From positions 1 to 39,827 of the forward strand of contig VXRG01000094.1 of NCBI GenBank assembly GCA_009838625.1: a DNA stretch of 39,827 bases. The letters run 5' to 3'. The notes under the pieces were generated by a model, which was given only the letters and a program-made list of their open reading frames with translations, made no database searches and was not told where the DNA came from. This DNA comes from Caldilineaceae bacterium SB0664_bin_27 (GTDB lineage Bacteria; Chloroflexota; Anaerolineae; Caldilineales; Caldilineaceae). This document shows, in pieces, positions 1 through 7,686 of this stretch (the first letter of the stretch is position 1; every line of letters starts with the position of its first letter). Both the position numbers and the translations under genes were made by a program.

Positions 1-92
1 GCACTCCGACATCACATCTGAAATGCGCCTGCCCTGCCGCCGCCCTGAATCACTGTTAATCTTCTAAATCCCACAAAATCATGGTTCAGACA
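1..92. repeat. Dispersed repeat R1, copy 1
   Basis: A 92-bp unit that recurs at 115-206 with only a few mismatches, giving a 114-bp period. It ends in the motif ATGGTTCAGACA. A third, shortened copy lies at about 2852-2910. No reading frame or protein is supported. It is best described as an intergenic interspersed repeat; the mechanism that spreads it cannot be read from this window. Confidence 0.85.
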
Positions 93-114
93 ACCCTCCG
101 CGTCCCCCCTCGGC

Positions 115-206
115 GCACTCCGACATCACATCTGAAATGCGCCTGCCCTGCCGCCGCCCTAAATCACTGTTAATCTTTGAAATCCCATAAAATCATGGTT
201 CAGACA
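115..206. repeat. Dispersed repeat R1, copy 2
   Basis: Second copy of the 92-bp unit at 1-92, in direct orientation. It differs at a handful of positions, for example the dinucleotide before AATCACTGTTAATC. The stretch 207-318 between it and the cytochrome gene shows no ORF and presumably holds that gene's promoter, though no clear -35/-10 pair is visible. Confidence 0.85.
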
Positions 207-318
207 GCGCCCGCGTTGCTGCTCTCGAAAAACGTGTGTTGCGCCTGGAGCAATTGTATTGCAGCATGAATAGCCCCAACGTCTGTCCGCATTCCGGGAC
301 CGCACGAGGGACGCACAA

Positions 319-1629
319 TTGGCTGAATCGCCTGAACCTCCATCCATGCACGCAGCACGCGTCCTGATCATCGGCCTGAGCGCCGTGGTCGTCGTGCTCG
401 CCCTCGCGCTCGTCACCATGACGATCGGCCGCTTCGCCGCGCCCGCCGCCGTCGAAGAGCCGGCCGCCGTAAACGTCCTGGCGAACAGTGACGACGACTG
501 CGTAACCTGCCACCTGCAGCAGACGCCCGGCATCGTCGAACAGTACGGCCGCAGTACCATGGCCGCGGCCGGCGTATCCTGCCAGGACTGCCACGTCGTC
601 GATGAAGGCTACCCCGGCTCCGTGCCGCACGCAGGCCTGTACGTGCTGAACCAGCCGACCACCGCCATCTGCCAGAACTGCCATGTCCAGGAGGTCGCAC
701 AGTTCAACCAGAGCCGCCACGGCCTCCCTGCGTATGTAGCCTATGCCGGCGAGGATCTTCTGACAGCTGCCCAAAAACAGATCTACGCCTCGATCCCCGA
801 AGGCGGAAACGATCCGGAAGCCACCCGCGCCCGCAACGCCCTCCACGAACTTGAAGGCGAGGCCATCACCCGCTTCGCCTGCGAAGGCTGTCACGACATC
901 GGCAAGCCGGCCGCAGACGGCTCCGTCGGCCAGTGCTCCAGCTGCCATCTGCGCCATGAGTTCAGCCTTGAACAGGCGCGTAAACCCGAAACCTGCAACT
1001 ACTGCCACATCGGCCCGGACCACCCCCAATGGGAGATCTACCAGGAATCGCCCCACGGAATCGCCTACGCCACCGGGGGCGACAGATGGCACTGGGACGC
1101 CGAACCGGGCACCCTGACCGCCGCCGACTTCCCCGCGCCGACCTGCGCCACCTGCCACATAAGCGGGTTCGGCAGCGCCGGCACGACCCACGACGTCGGC
1201 GACCGTCTGACCTGGTTCCTCTTCGCCCCAATCAGCAGCCGCCGTCCTGCCTGGCAGGACAACAAAGTGCGTATGCAGGGCGTCTGCCGCGAATGTCACA
1301 ACCAGAACTTTATCGCCGAGTTCTACACTGCCGCAGACGCCGCCACCGAGCAGGTCAACGCCTGGGTCAGCGAAAGCAATGCGCTGATCGCCCCCCTCAA
1401 AGAGCACGACCTTCTGACCGCGGCGCCCTTTGACGAACCCATCGACTTCACCCACTTCGACCTGTGGCACCACTGGGGCCGTACCGCCAAATTCGGCGTC
1501 TGGATGCAAGGCCCCGACTACGTGCAATGGCACGGCGCCTACGAGATCCTGCGCGACATGGCGACGTTGCGCGTCGAGGTGCAGGCAAAGCTCGATCAAG
1601 CCGGCCTTGATTCCACTCCCTCGGAATAG
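319..1629 (+). CDS. Octahaem cytochrome c, hydroxylamine-oxidoreductase-like
   Basis: A 436-aa protein with an N-terminal membrane anchor or signal segment (about residues 14-37) and eight CxxCH haem c sites at 61, 88, 118, 188, 206, 226, 276 and 323. Eight haems in this spacing, and a C-terminal block with GPDYVQWHG (398-406), resemble the HAO/octahaem family, whose members oxidise hydroxylamine or hydrazine or reduce nitrogen oxides outside the membrane. HAO proper cross-links a C-terminal Tyr to the catalytic haem. Tyr401 is the obvious candidate here, but its equivalence is not proved. At 436 aa it is shorter than classical HAO (about 550-570). Start: TTG at 319 has GAGGG 8 nt upstream; an in-frame ATG at 346 is the alternative. 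It is followed 12 bp later by a membrane protein that could be its quinone-side partner (inference). Confidence 0.82.
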   Translation: MAESPEPPSMHAARVLIIGLSAVVVVLALALVTMTIGRFAAPAAVEEPAAVNVLANSDDDCVTCHLQQTPGIVEQYGRSTMAAAGVSCQDCHVVDEGYPGSVPHAGLYVLNQPTTAICQNCHVQEVAQFNQSRHGLPAYVAYAGEDLLTAAQKQIYASIPEGGNDPEATRARNALHELEGEAITRFACEGCHDIGKPAADGSVGQCSSCHLRHEFSLEQARKPETCNYCHIGPDHPQWEIYQESPHGIAYATGGDRWHWDAEPGTLTAADFPAPTCATCHISGFGSAGTTHDVGDRLTWFLFAPISSRRPAWQDNKVRMQGVCRECHNQNFIAEFYTAADAATEQVNAWVSESNALIAPLKEHDLLTAAPFDEPIDFTHFDLWHHWGRTAKFGVWMQGPDYVQWHGAYEILRDMATLRVEVQAKLDQAGLDSTPSE

Positions 1630-1641
1630 CGCATCGCCAAA

Positions 1642-2688
1642 ATGCCAGCAGACCCGCCGGACCGCAACGCGGCGCCCTCTTCCGCAAATACATCCTTTGC
1701 AGAGCGCGGCCCGCGCCGCTCCGGCGCCCGCGCGCACCAACTGCTCCGCACATTCTTCTCCCCCCACCGGCTTCCGCAGACTCGCGACCAGCTGATGCTC
1801 GCGATGGTCGCGCTCAACGAGCTTTTCCTGGGGCTTGAAGTCTATCTGGCCCACGGCGCCGACGGCACAATCGGTCCCGGTGAATGGCTCCCAATCTATT
1901 ACGGCCTCAGCAGCGGCATCCTTCTGGTTCTGGCAGGCCTGCTCGCCACGCGTCACAGGACTGCCGCCTCTGTCATCGCGACCGCAACACTGGTCGGCAG
2001 CGCTTTGATCGGCTTCCTCGGCGTCTACTTTCACCTGGCGCGCGCCGTATTGCCAACCGCGCCGGCAGGCGAGCGGCTGACCTTGAATCTGCTCGTATGG
2101 GCGCCGCCCGTCTTGGGTCCTCTGGCCTACTCCCTGGCCGGCCTGTTGGGCATCAGCGCCACCTGGGATGAATCTCCGCCCGCAAGCGGCCGCCTTGTGA
2201 TCTATAAGGAGCGCGCCATCCACCTTCCCTACAGCAAGACCCGGGCCTATATCTTCACGGTCGGAATGGGTACACTGTCCGCCCTCGTCAGCAGCGTCCT
2301 AGACCACGCTCGCGCCGGCTTTGAAGGCGCGTGGCTCTGGTATGCTGCTGCTATCGGCGTTTTCGGTACCGTCGTGCCTGTGGCATATGCTGCCATCGAT
2401 AGACCTTCGCGTATCGACTCGTTTACCTACATAGTTGCCATGCTTTTCCTGATCGCTACAGGTGTGCTGGGGTCCTTCCTGCATGTTCGGTCCGATCTCG
2501 TCTTCGAGCATATCGTCGTGCTCGAACGATTCCTGCGCGGCGCGCCCCCTTTGGCGCCCCTTCTCTTTTCCAATCTGGGCATGCTGGGGCTGATCGCCTT
2601 GCTTGCCCCCGAACTCTTGCAGACAATCAAACAGCCGCCGGCCGGTCCTGAAAGCGGCAACGCGTGGAAGACCGGTCCCGAGTCTTAA
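1642..2688 (+). CDS. Eight-TM integral membrane protein of unknown family
   Basis: A 348-aa protein. After a basic, Ala/Pro-rich cytoplasmic-type leader (1-50) come about eight hydrophobic segments (around 52-72, 85-104, 109-133, 145-170, 196-218, 225-246, 254-276 and 297-318). It starts 12 bp after the stop of the octahaem cytochrome and on the same strand, so the two are probably co-transcribed. Several histidines lie within or next to membrane segments (for example in VYFHLAR and FLHVRSD) and could in principle bind haem b, but no known cytochrome b signature is visible. The family is not recognised. A membrane anchor or quinone/electron partner for the cytochrome is a guess from context only. 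Confidence 0.7.
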   Translation: MPADPPDRNAAPSSANTSFAERGPRRSGARAHQLLRTFFSPHRLPQTRDQLMLAMVALNELFLGLEVYLAHGADGTIGPGEWLPIYYGLSSGILLVLAGLLATRHRTAASVIATATLVGSALIGFLGVYFHLARAVLPTAPAGERLTLNLLVWAPPVLGPLAYSLAGLLGISATWDESPPASGRLVIYKERAIHLPYSKTRAYIFTVGMGTLSALVSSVLDHARAGFEGAWLWYAAAIGVFGTVVPVAYAAIDRPSRIDSFTYIVAMLFLIATGVLGSFLHVRSDLVFEHIVVLERFLRGAPPLAPLLFSNLGMLGLIALLAPELLQTIKQPPAGPESGNAWKTGPES

Positions 2689-2851
2689 ACAACCAGGCGG
2701 TCTCTCCCTGCACGTATGCCTACCTGCCAGCCTGCTTCGCTGGATTCGCTTCTGGTCCCAGGGGGCAATAAACGGGGCTTCTTTCCCCTGACCCTCATCT
2801 TCGGACCACTCGCTTTGTTCTCCCTGGCTCATTGCCCAGTCGCCTAAGATA

Positions 2852-2966
2852 CCCTCAAATCACTGTCAATCTTTAAAATCCCACAAACTGCGGTTCAGAC
2901 AACCCTCCGCGGACAAAAAGCGGTTCTTCGCGTCCCTTCGCATGACTACGCTGTCTCTCGCGGCAA
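2852..2966. repeat. Partial R1 copy joined to an R2 repeat
   Basis: Positions 2857-2902 match the right half of repeat R1 (AATCACTGTCAATC and GGTTCAGACAA). They run straight into an R2-type segment with CCTCCGCGGACAAAAAG and TTCTTCGCGTCCCTTCGC. The stretch 2689-2851 upstream holds no gene. Confidence 0.75.
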
Positions 2967-3118
2967 ACAGGGTGACCGGTTCGATCCCGGCCTGGCTGGG
3001 CAACCTCACTAACCTGACAAAGCTCTCTCTCAGCCAAGAGGTCTTCTATACGTTGCCGGAGGTGCGTAAAAGGTTAAGAACCCCCCAATCCCCCCTCTGT
3101 GGCCGAGCGCAAGACTAA
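2967..3118 (+). pseudogene. Leucine-rich-repeat gene remnant
   Basis: Reading in the frame of codon 2978, the sequence gives NRVTGSIPAWLGNLTNL followed by TKLSLSQ, then runs to a TAA at 3116-3118. This matches the consensus of a plant-type/bacterial LRR unit (LxxNxLTGxIPxxLGNLxNLxxLxLS). It has no start codon, and its 5' side is fused to the R2 repeat. It is therefore a scrap of a larger LRR protein gene left behind by rearrangement. Confidence 0.6.
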
Positions 3119-3120
3119 CA

Positions 3121-3129
3121 TGATATAAT
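3121..3129 (+). promoter_or_regulatory. Extended -10 promoter for the restriction-modification operon
   Basis: TGATATAAT gives a perfect TATAAT at 3124-3129 preceded by the extended -10 TGn. No good -35 box lies 17 bp upstream, as is common for extended -10 promoters. Transcription would start near 3136, which leaves a leader of only about 16 nt before the TTG at 3152, or about 34 nt before the ATG at 3170. Confidence 0.5.
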
Positions 3130-3151
3130 CAGGCGCAGTTAGGCAGTCCTG

Positions 3152-4165
3152 TTGTCGAAAAGTGAAGTGATGGGCCCTGTGCGTGAACGCGTAATCAGTT
3201 CTGGCGATCCCGAGAGCGTTGGTGACAACCTGGAAAGACTCGTTCCGGAGCATCTCATGGATCTGGCCCGCAGTGATGCGCAGCGTTCAATTCCCGCCAT
3301 AGCCAGAGATGCGGACGCTACTGCCAGAATCGAGCGGCTGCTGAACGAAGTGCCGACCACACACCGGCTCCTGTTGGGCGATTCCAGAGAAATCGTAACC
3401 GAACTACCGCAGGAGTCTATCCATCTTGCCATCACATCCCCTCCCTACTGGACGCTGAAGAAGTATGAGCAACATCCTGATCAACTGGGACACGTTGCAG
3501 ACTACAACGCCTTCTTGGACGCCATTGACACCGTCTGGAAAGGCGTCTACAAAGCTCTGGTGCCGGGAGGACGCCTGATTATCGTCGTTGGCGATGTCTG
3601 CCTCTCGCGACGCAAGATCGGGCGCCATGTCGTTTTTCCCCTGCACGCCAGTATCCAGGAACGTTGCCGCACGTTGGGATATGACAACTTGACGCCAATC
3701 ATCTGGCATAAGATCACAAACGCAACTTTGGAAGCAGCCAATGGCTCGAGCTTTCTCGGAAAACCCTACGAGCCAAACGCGGTGATCAAGAACGACATCG
3801 AATTCATCCTCTTCCAACGAAAACCGGGCGGTTATCGTAGCCCATCCCTCCCTGCCAGAGTCTTGTCTGTCATCCCGGAACATCTGCACCGCCAGTACTT
3901 CCAGCAGATCTGGACACTTGGAGGCGCATCCACCAGAAAGCACCCAGCCCCCTTTCCTCATAAACTCGCCGAAAGACTGATACGAATGTTCTCCTTTGTC
4001 GGCGATACAATTCTGGACCCGTTCATGGGGACCGGAACAAGCTGCGTCGCCGCGGCCGGGCTGGGAAGAAACAGCATCGGCATCGAGGTGGAACCATCCT
4101 ACTATGACATGGCTCTTTCTGCCTTCGATGAACGGCAGCGGTCCCAGATGCATCTGGATGTGTGA
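3152..4165 (+). CDS. Type II DNA methyltransferase, beta class, N4-cytosine-like
   Basis: A 337-aa S-adenosylmethionine-dependent DNA methyltransferase. The catalytic motif IV, TSPPYW, is at residues 95-100. The AdoMet-binding motif I, DPFMGTGTS, is at 289-297. The order IV then I is that of beta-class enzymes. A Ser/Thr-Pro-Pro-Tyr motif is typical of N4-cytosine methyltransferases, whereas N6-adenine enzymes usually carry D/N-PP-Y/F. The product should protect the host from the nuclease encoded next to it; the stop codon overlaps that gene's GTG start. Start: TTG 3152 fits the full ORF and ATG 3170 is an alternative; neither has a strong Shine-Dalgarno. The first 70 residues have no recognised motif. 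Confidence 0.85.
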   Translation: MSKSEVMGPVRERVISSGDPESVGDNLERLVPEHLMDLARSDAQRSIPAIARDADATARIERLLNEVPTTHRLLLGDSREIVTELPQESIHLAITSPPYWTLKKYEQHPDQLGHVADYNAFLDAIDTVWKGVYKALVPGGRLIIVVGDVCLSRRKIGRHVVFPLHASIQERCRTLGYDNLTPIIWHKITNATLEAANGSSFLGKPYEPNAVIKNDIEFILFQRKPGGYRSPSLPARVLSVIPEHLHRQYFQQIWTLGGASTRKHPAPFPHKLAERLIRMFSFVGDTILDPFMGTGTSCVAAAGLGRNSIGIEVEPSYYDMALSAFDERQRSQMHLDV

Positions 4166-4995
4166 CGGAGGGCTATGTGTCATCAACGCCGGCTGGCTTT
4201 AACATCCCGTCCGCCATCTTTGCCGACGCGGTCCGATACTTCTGGGCGCAGAGAGATAAGCAGGCTGCCAGCGCACATGGAGGAGAAGGACAGGGGAAAA
4301 ACGTCCGGGGAGGACGGCATCTGGACGAAGTGCAGGCTGCCTTAGTTACCCTCATGATCGACCACGGAGTGCCGCCCGGCGACATCTTTTCAAATTGTGA
4401 ACTACACAAGACCGGAAAATTGGAACTGCCCGGTTTCTTCCGGCCCACCAAACAGTGGGATCTTCTGGTCGTGCGCGACGGGCATCTGCTCGCAGCAATG
4501 GAGATCAAGGCTCAGGTCGGTCCCTCGTTTGGAAACAATTTCAACAACAGAACCGAAGAAGCGATCGGTAGCGCGACAGATCTTTGGACCGCCTATCGAG
4601 AAAACGCATTCCTCCACTCTCCGCAACCATGGCTTGGCTACCTGTTTCTGTTGGAGGACGATGAAAAATCCAAAAGACCTGTCCGGAATCCGCAACCGCA
4701 CTTCGATGTGTTTAGCGAATTCTATGACGCTTCCTATGCCAAACGATACGAACTGTTCTGCAGGAAGCTTGTTCTCGAAAGAAAGTACAACGCAGCCTGT
4801 TTCCTGATGTCGCAACGTCCGCAATCCGAAACCGCCTCAAGCAACACAATGCACTCCACACTGCGAGACAACCGTCCGACCGCCGGTTCTCCCCATGGGG
4901 GCAAAGAGAATAGCACAGTCTACAGCGAACCCTCCGACGACTTGAACGCCCGCCAGTTTCTCAGCAGCGTGTTGAGAGCAGTTGTTCCAGTCTAG
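4162..4995 (+). CDS. Type II restriction endonuclease, XhoI/PaeR7I family
   Basis: A 277-aa nuclease. Blocks remembered from XhoI/PaeR7I-type enzymes are present: LPGFFRPTKQWDLLVV (89-104), EIKAQVGPSFGNNFNNR (114-130), TEEAIGSATDLW and ASYAKRYELFCRKLV. The PD-(D/E)xK core is likely D100, E114 and K116. Family members cut CTCGAG, so that is the predicted site (inference). The GTG start at 4162 overlaps the methyltransferase stop (GTGA), with no separate ribosome site, so translation is coupled and the nuclease follows the protective enzyme. The C-terminal 60 residues (from about 218) are polar and probably flexible. Confidence 0.85.
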   Translation: MTEGYVSSTPAGFNIPSAIFADAVRYFWAQRDKQAASAHGGEGQGKNVRGGRHLDEVQAALVTLMIDHGVPPGDIFSNCELHKTGKLELPGFFRPTKQWDLLVVRDGHLLAAMEIKAQVGPSFGNNFNNRTEEAIGSATDLWTAYRENAFLHSPQPWLGYLFLLEDDEKSKRPVRNPQPHFDVFSEFYDASYAKRYELFCRKLVLERKYNAACFLMSQRPQSETASSNTMHSTLRDNRPTAGSPHGGKENSTVYSEPSDDLNARQFLSSVLRAVVPV

Positions 4996-5190
4996 AGCCC
5001 TGTACACTCTTCCACTTAGACTAACGCCCCCTGATCGAGTCCGGCCGCATCCGTCTGGATACACCCTGTTTTTCCCGCATTATTATCAAATTATTGGGGA
5101 CAACCTTATGAGACGGCAAATGAGGTCGGGAGCCCCTGTAAAGTATCAAGAACCATTCATTCTGCACGCGATTTGACCAAGGAGGTCCAA

Positions 5191-6444
5191 ATGCCAAAGC
5201 AATTTGCCGTCCTAAGTCTGTTCCTCGTCGCAGCCCTGATGCTGGCCGCCTGCGCCGCGCCGCCGGCAGCAGAAGCGCCCCCCGCCGAGGCGCCGGTGGA
5301 AGAGGCGCCTGCCGGTATGAGCGGCAAGGTCGTCGTCGCAGCGGGCGCAATGATCCGCATCGGAGGCTCCTTCGCCCTGTCCGGGCCGGTCCCCGACCCC
5401 GGCCTCGACATCCGCCACGGCGCCGAACTGGCAATCGATGACCTCAACGCGGCCGGCGGGCTCGAAGGCTTCATGTTCGAGCTCGTAGCCGAAGACGGCG
5501 CCTGCGACGGCACGCAGGGAACGAACGTCGGCAACAAATTCGCCGCCGACAGGACCATCGTCGCCGTCACCGGCGGCACCTGCTCCGGCGAGACCTTCGG
5601 CCTCATGCCGATCCTGCAGGAGGCGCGCATCCCCTTCGTCAGCCCCAGCGCCACCAACCCGGACATTACCTCCGCCGGCTGCGATGTCTGCAACCGCGTC
5701 GCCCTCAGCGACGCCCTCCAGGGAGCGACCGATGCCGGCTTTGTCTTCGGTGATCTGGGTTTCACCAAGGTTGCCGTCGTCCACGACAACTCCGACTACG
5801 GCAAGGGCCTGGCCGAAATCTTCCGGAATGACATTACGGGGTTGGGAGCCGAACTGACCAGCTTCGAAGGCGTCCAGGTGGGCGATACAGACTTCCGTGC
5901 CATGCTCGCCAAAGTCGGCGCAGCTGGACCCCAGGCCGTCTTCTTCGCCGGATACTCCACCGAGGCCGGCCTCATCGCCCAGCAGATGACCGAAACCCCC
6001 GGCCTCGAGGACACCGCCTTCATGAGCGTTGACGGCGCCTACACCCAGCAGTATCTCCAAGCCGCTGGCGGCGCCGCCGAAGGCACCTATATCTCCTTCG
6101 TTGCCGGCGCCGACTCCGAAGAGATGAACGCCGAATTCGACGCCAAGTATCTGGAGAAATACGGCGTCAGCCCCGACGAGCTCGGCCCCTTCCACAGCCA
6201 GAGCTACGACTCCGTCAAGCTGATCGCCGCCGCCCTGGCGGCCGTCGCCGCGGTCGACGACAACGGCAATCTCGTCATCGACCGCGAAGAACTGATCGCC
6301 GCCATCCGCTCCGTCGATGCATTCGCAGGCCTCACCGGCACGATCAAGTGCGACAGCATCGGCGAATGCGGCGCCGGCGGCGTCCAGATCTACCAGGTCA
6401 CCGACGGCGCTTTCGTACTGGTCTCCGGTTTCGGTATGGAGTAA
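5191..6444 (+). CDS. Branched-chain amino acid-type ABC substrate-binding lipoprotein
   Basis: A 417-aa extracytoplasmic binding protein of the Leu/Ile/Val-binding (Peripla_BP_6) type. The ATG at 5191 has AAGGAGG 5 nt upstream. The signal peptide ends in a lipobox, LAAC, with lipidated Cys21, followed by an Ala/Pro/Glu tether (22-44). Family landmarks include IGGSFALSGPVPDPG near the N-terminus, the ligand-facing VSPSATNP and the later VAVVHDNSDYGKGLAE. Cys pairs (CDGTQG, GGTCSG, GCDVCN, IKCDSIGEC) suggest disulfides. No permease or ATPase gene is adjacent, so this is an orphan receptor or its transporter lies elsewhere. The ligand is not predictable beyond small amino-acid-like compounds. 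Confidence 0.88.
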   Translation: MPKQFAVLSLFLVAALMLAACAAPPAAEAPPAEAPVEEAPAGMSGKVVVAAGAMIRIGGSFALSGPVPDPGLDIRHGAELAIDDLNAAGGLEGFMFELVAEDGACDGTQGTNVGNKFAADRTIVAVTGGTCSGETFGLMPILQEARIPFVSPSATNPDITSAGCDVCNRVALSDALQGATDAGFVFGDLGFTKVAVVHDNSDYGKGLAEIFRNDITGLGAELTSFEGVQVGDTDFRAMLAKVGAAGPQAVFFAGYSTEAGLIAQQMTETPGLEDTAFMSVDGAYTQQYLQAAGGAAEGTYISFVAGADSEEMNAEFDAKYLEKYGVSPDELGPFHSQSYDSVKLIAAALAAVAAVDDNGNLVIDREELIAAIRSVDAFAGLTGTIKCDSIGECGAGGVQIYQVTDGAFVLVSGFGME

Positions 6445-6638
6445 CCCGCAACACAATCAGGAGAGAGAATGTAATTGATACCCCGCCAGCCCACCGTGCG
6501 CGGCAGCGCGTGTACCCGGGGGAAGGCTGTCCCATCGAATGCGGAATGCGCATCCTGGCCCGCGAGGAACGGCGGGCGGCCTGGGAAGAGGAACAGAACG
6601 GTAATAACACGAAGCAATCCGTGTTCAGGAGCGGAAAG

Positions 6639-6902
6639 ATGGAAGAGCCGAGGATTCCCACTTCATACCGCACATTCTTGCGCCTGATCAGGAGGCTTCA
6701 GGAGGAAGACCCGGGCGCCCCTCGCAAGGTGCTGAAGCAGCGCATAATCCGTCTGCTGGATCTGCCGCCGCAAAAGGATGACCCGTACTGGGACGGGCAG
6801 CAGTTTCCCTATCTGCGGTCGATCCGGACGCGCCGGCAGCTGTTCGACGACCGCTTCAACCTGGCGATGTACAGGATACGCAGTGAAAAGGGTCGGTCAT
6901 GA
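6639..6902 (+). CDS. Small basic hypothetical protein
   Basis: An 87-aa, Arg-rich ORF starting at an ATG preceded by AGGAGCGG, which is a credible ribosome site. In-frame upstream starts (ATG 6546) would add about 31 residues. The sequence is helical and charged (SYRTFLRLIRRLQEED, then RSIRTRRQLFDDRF), with no membrane segment and no family recognised. It lies on the same strand as the binding protein, 195 bp downstream. It could be a nucleic-acid-binding or structural small protein; no function is claimed. Confidence 0.5.
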   Translation: MEEPRIPTSYRTFLRLIRRLQEEDPGAPRKVLKQRIIRLLDLPPQKDDPYWDGQQFPYLRSIRTRRQLFDDRFNLAMYRIRSEKGRS

Positions 6903-7066
6903 CCAGCGACAGTCTGGGCCTGACCGGTAGGGTAAGAAAGCGTGGGAACGAATGAGCCATCCCCGCCGCCTGCCGTTCCACAGGGCAAGCATGACATCCC
7001 TGAGTACACGCCCCATCGCGCACAGCAAGCTGGCCGGCTTCTGATGTTTGGGCGCTGGCAGGACGG

Positions 7067-7264
7067 TTAATCTCTCTCGAGACCGCGCCTTACTTCCCGC
7101 ACCAGTTTGTCAAACTCCGCCTGCGAATAATCGCGATCGAACTGCCTCATGACCAGGTGTTCGATCTCCTTTGCCGGCGTCCACCCGTTGCGTGCAGCCG
7201 AACGCAACAGACGGCGGTATACGTCCTCCGGCAGTTCGATCGTCATAATCCTCTTCACGCTCAT
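7067..7264 (-). CDS. Ribbon-helix-helix (antitoxin-type) small protein
   Basis: A 65-aa protein. It begins with a short beta strand, RIMTIELPEDVYRRL, then two helices (LLRSAARNGWTPAKEIEHLV), as in Arc/MetJ/FitA-type ribbon-helix-helix DNA-binding proteins. These are often antitoxins or autoregulators. No toxin ORF (PIN or RelE type) is visible on either side, so it is either an orphan or a regulator of the leftward cluster. It is the third leftward gene after the MmyB-type regulator (7680-8558) and the 54-aa membrane protein (7349-7513). Confidence 0.6.
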   Translation of the reverse strand: MSVKRIMTIELPEDVYRRLLRSAARNGWTPAKEIEHLVMRQFDRDYSQAEFDKLVREVRRGLERD

Positions 7265-7286
7265 GTGTCACCATTCCATTAGAGTC

Positions 7287-7313
7287 GCCCGTCTCAGCCG
7301 GGCCCTTTTATTG
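7287..7313 (+). terminator. Hairpin with U-run, rightward
   Basis: GCCCG (7287-7291) pairs with CGGGC (7299-7303) across a 7-nt loop and is followed by CCTTTTATTG on the + strand. It would stop rightward read-through from the 6639-6902 gene. The stem is only 5 bp, so it may be weak. Confidence 0.4.
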
Positions 7314-7348
7314 TGCCGTCAGCTCGTCTGTCTGCCCTGGCTGTTCCG

Positions 7349-7513
7349 CTAGCCGAAGCCTGCCAGTCCCACAAGCAGCGTCGCAACGTCAATCACGAAG
7401 CTGGCCAGACCCATGATTGCAGCGACGAAATAGTAGATGAACGCCATCGTCGGCTCAACGTACAGCTCCATGAAATTCGCAAAGTCCTTCATCTCCTGTG
7501 TAACTTCAGGCAT
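7349..7513 (-). CDS. 54-aa membrane protein with MELYVEP signature (copy A)
   Basis: A small ORF on the reverse strand whose ATG (complement of 7511-7513) is preceded by AGGAG. The N-terminus is amphipathic (MPEVTQEMKDFANF). The conserved MELYVEPT follows, then one or two hydrophobic segments (about 23-41 and 43-54). The 51-aa product of 10278-10433 is a clear paralogue: both share TQ-x-MKDFA, MELYVEPT, YYF and MGL at the same spacing. Retention of two diverged copies in opposite orientation with intact frames argues that both are real genes. The family is not recognised. A small inner-membrane subunit or regulator linked to the SIMPL genes is inferred from position. Confidence 0.75.
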   Translation of the reverse strand: MPEVTQEMKDFANFMELYVEPTMAFIYYFVAAIMGLASFVIDVATLLVGLAGFG

Positions 7514-7649
7514 TTTACACTCCTGGTTGCATCAAAGCCGGTCGACTGACCTGCGGGGCAGCGATCTTCAGGACAGAGAAATCGCTGCTGAAGTCGTTCG
7601 CGTTGCCAAGCGCAATGCCCGCGTCCGGCGCCTTTGTCCGCGTTCAACC

Positions 7650-7686
7650 GCCTAGCCCCTAGCCCCTAGCCCCTAACCCCTAGCCC
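7650..7686. repeat. Five-copy 7-bp tandem repeat (CCTAGCC)
   Basis: Five consecutive 7-bp units of CCTAGCC, one of them altered to CCTAACC. The array lies directly after, and slightly overlaps, the stop codon of the MmyB-type regulator on the reverse strand. It is a microsatellite-like stretch prone to slippage. It has no protein-coding role. Confidence 0.8.

Noticed and set aside
193..2223. A 676-aa open frame on the reverse strand
   Set aside because: It lies wholly opposite the octahaem cytochrome and membrane protein genes, is Gly/Val/Asp-rich in the manner of antisense frames of GC-rich genes, and has no domain or ribosome site.
2975..2992. A tRNA T-arm-like sequence (GGTTCGATCCCGG)
   Set aside because: No acceptor, D or anticodon arm can be folded around it, and the same bases encode the LRR motif GSIPAWLG.
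5212..6456. A 414-aa reverse-strand frame opposite the binding lipoprotein
   Set aside because: Antisense shadow of a gene with a clear signal peptide, lipobox and family motifs.
7067..7264. A toxin-antitoxin pair
   Set aside because: The RHH protein has no adjacent PIN, RelE or other toxin-like ORF on either strand.
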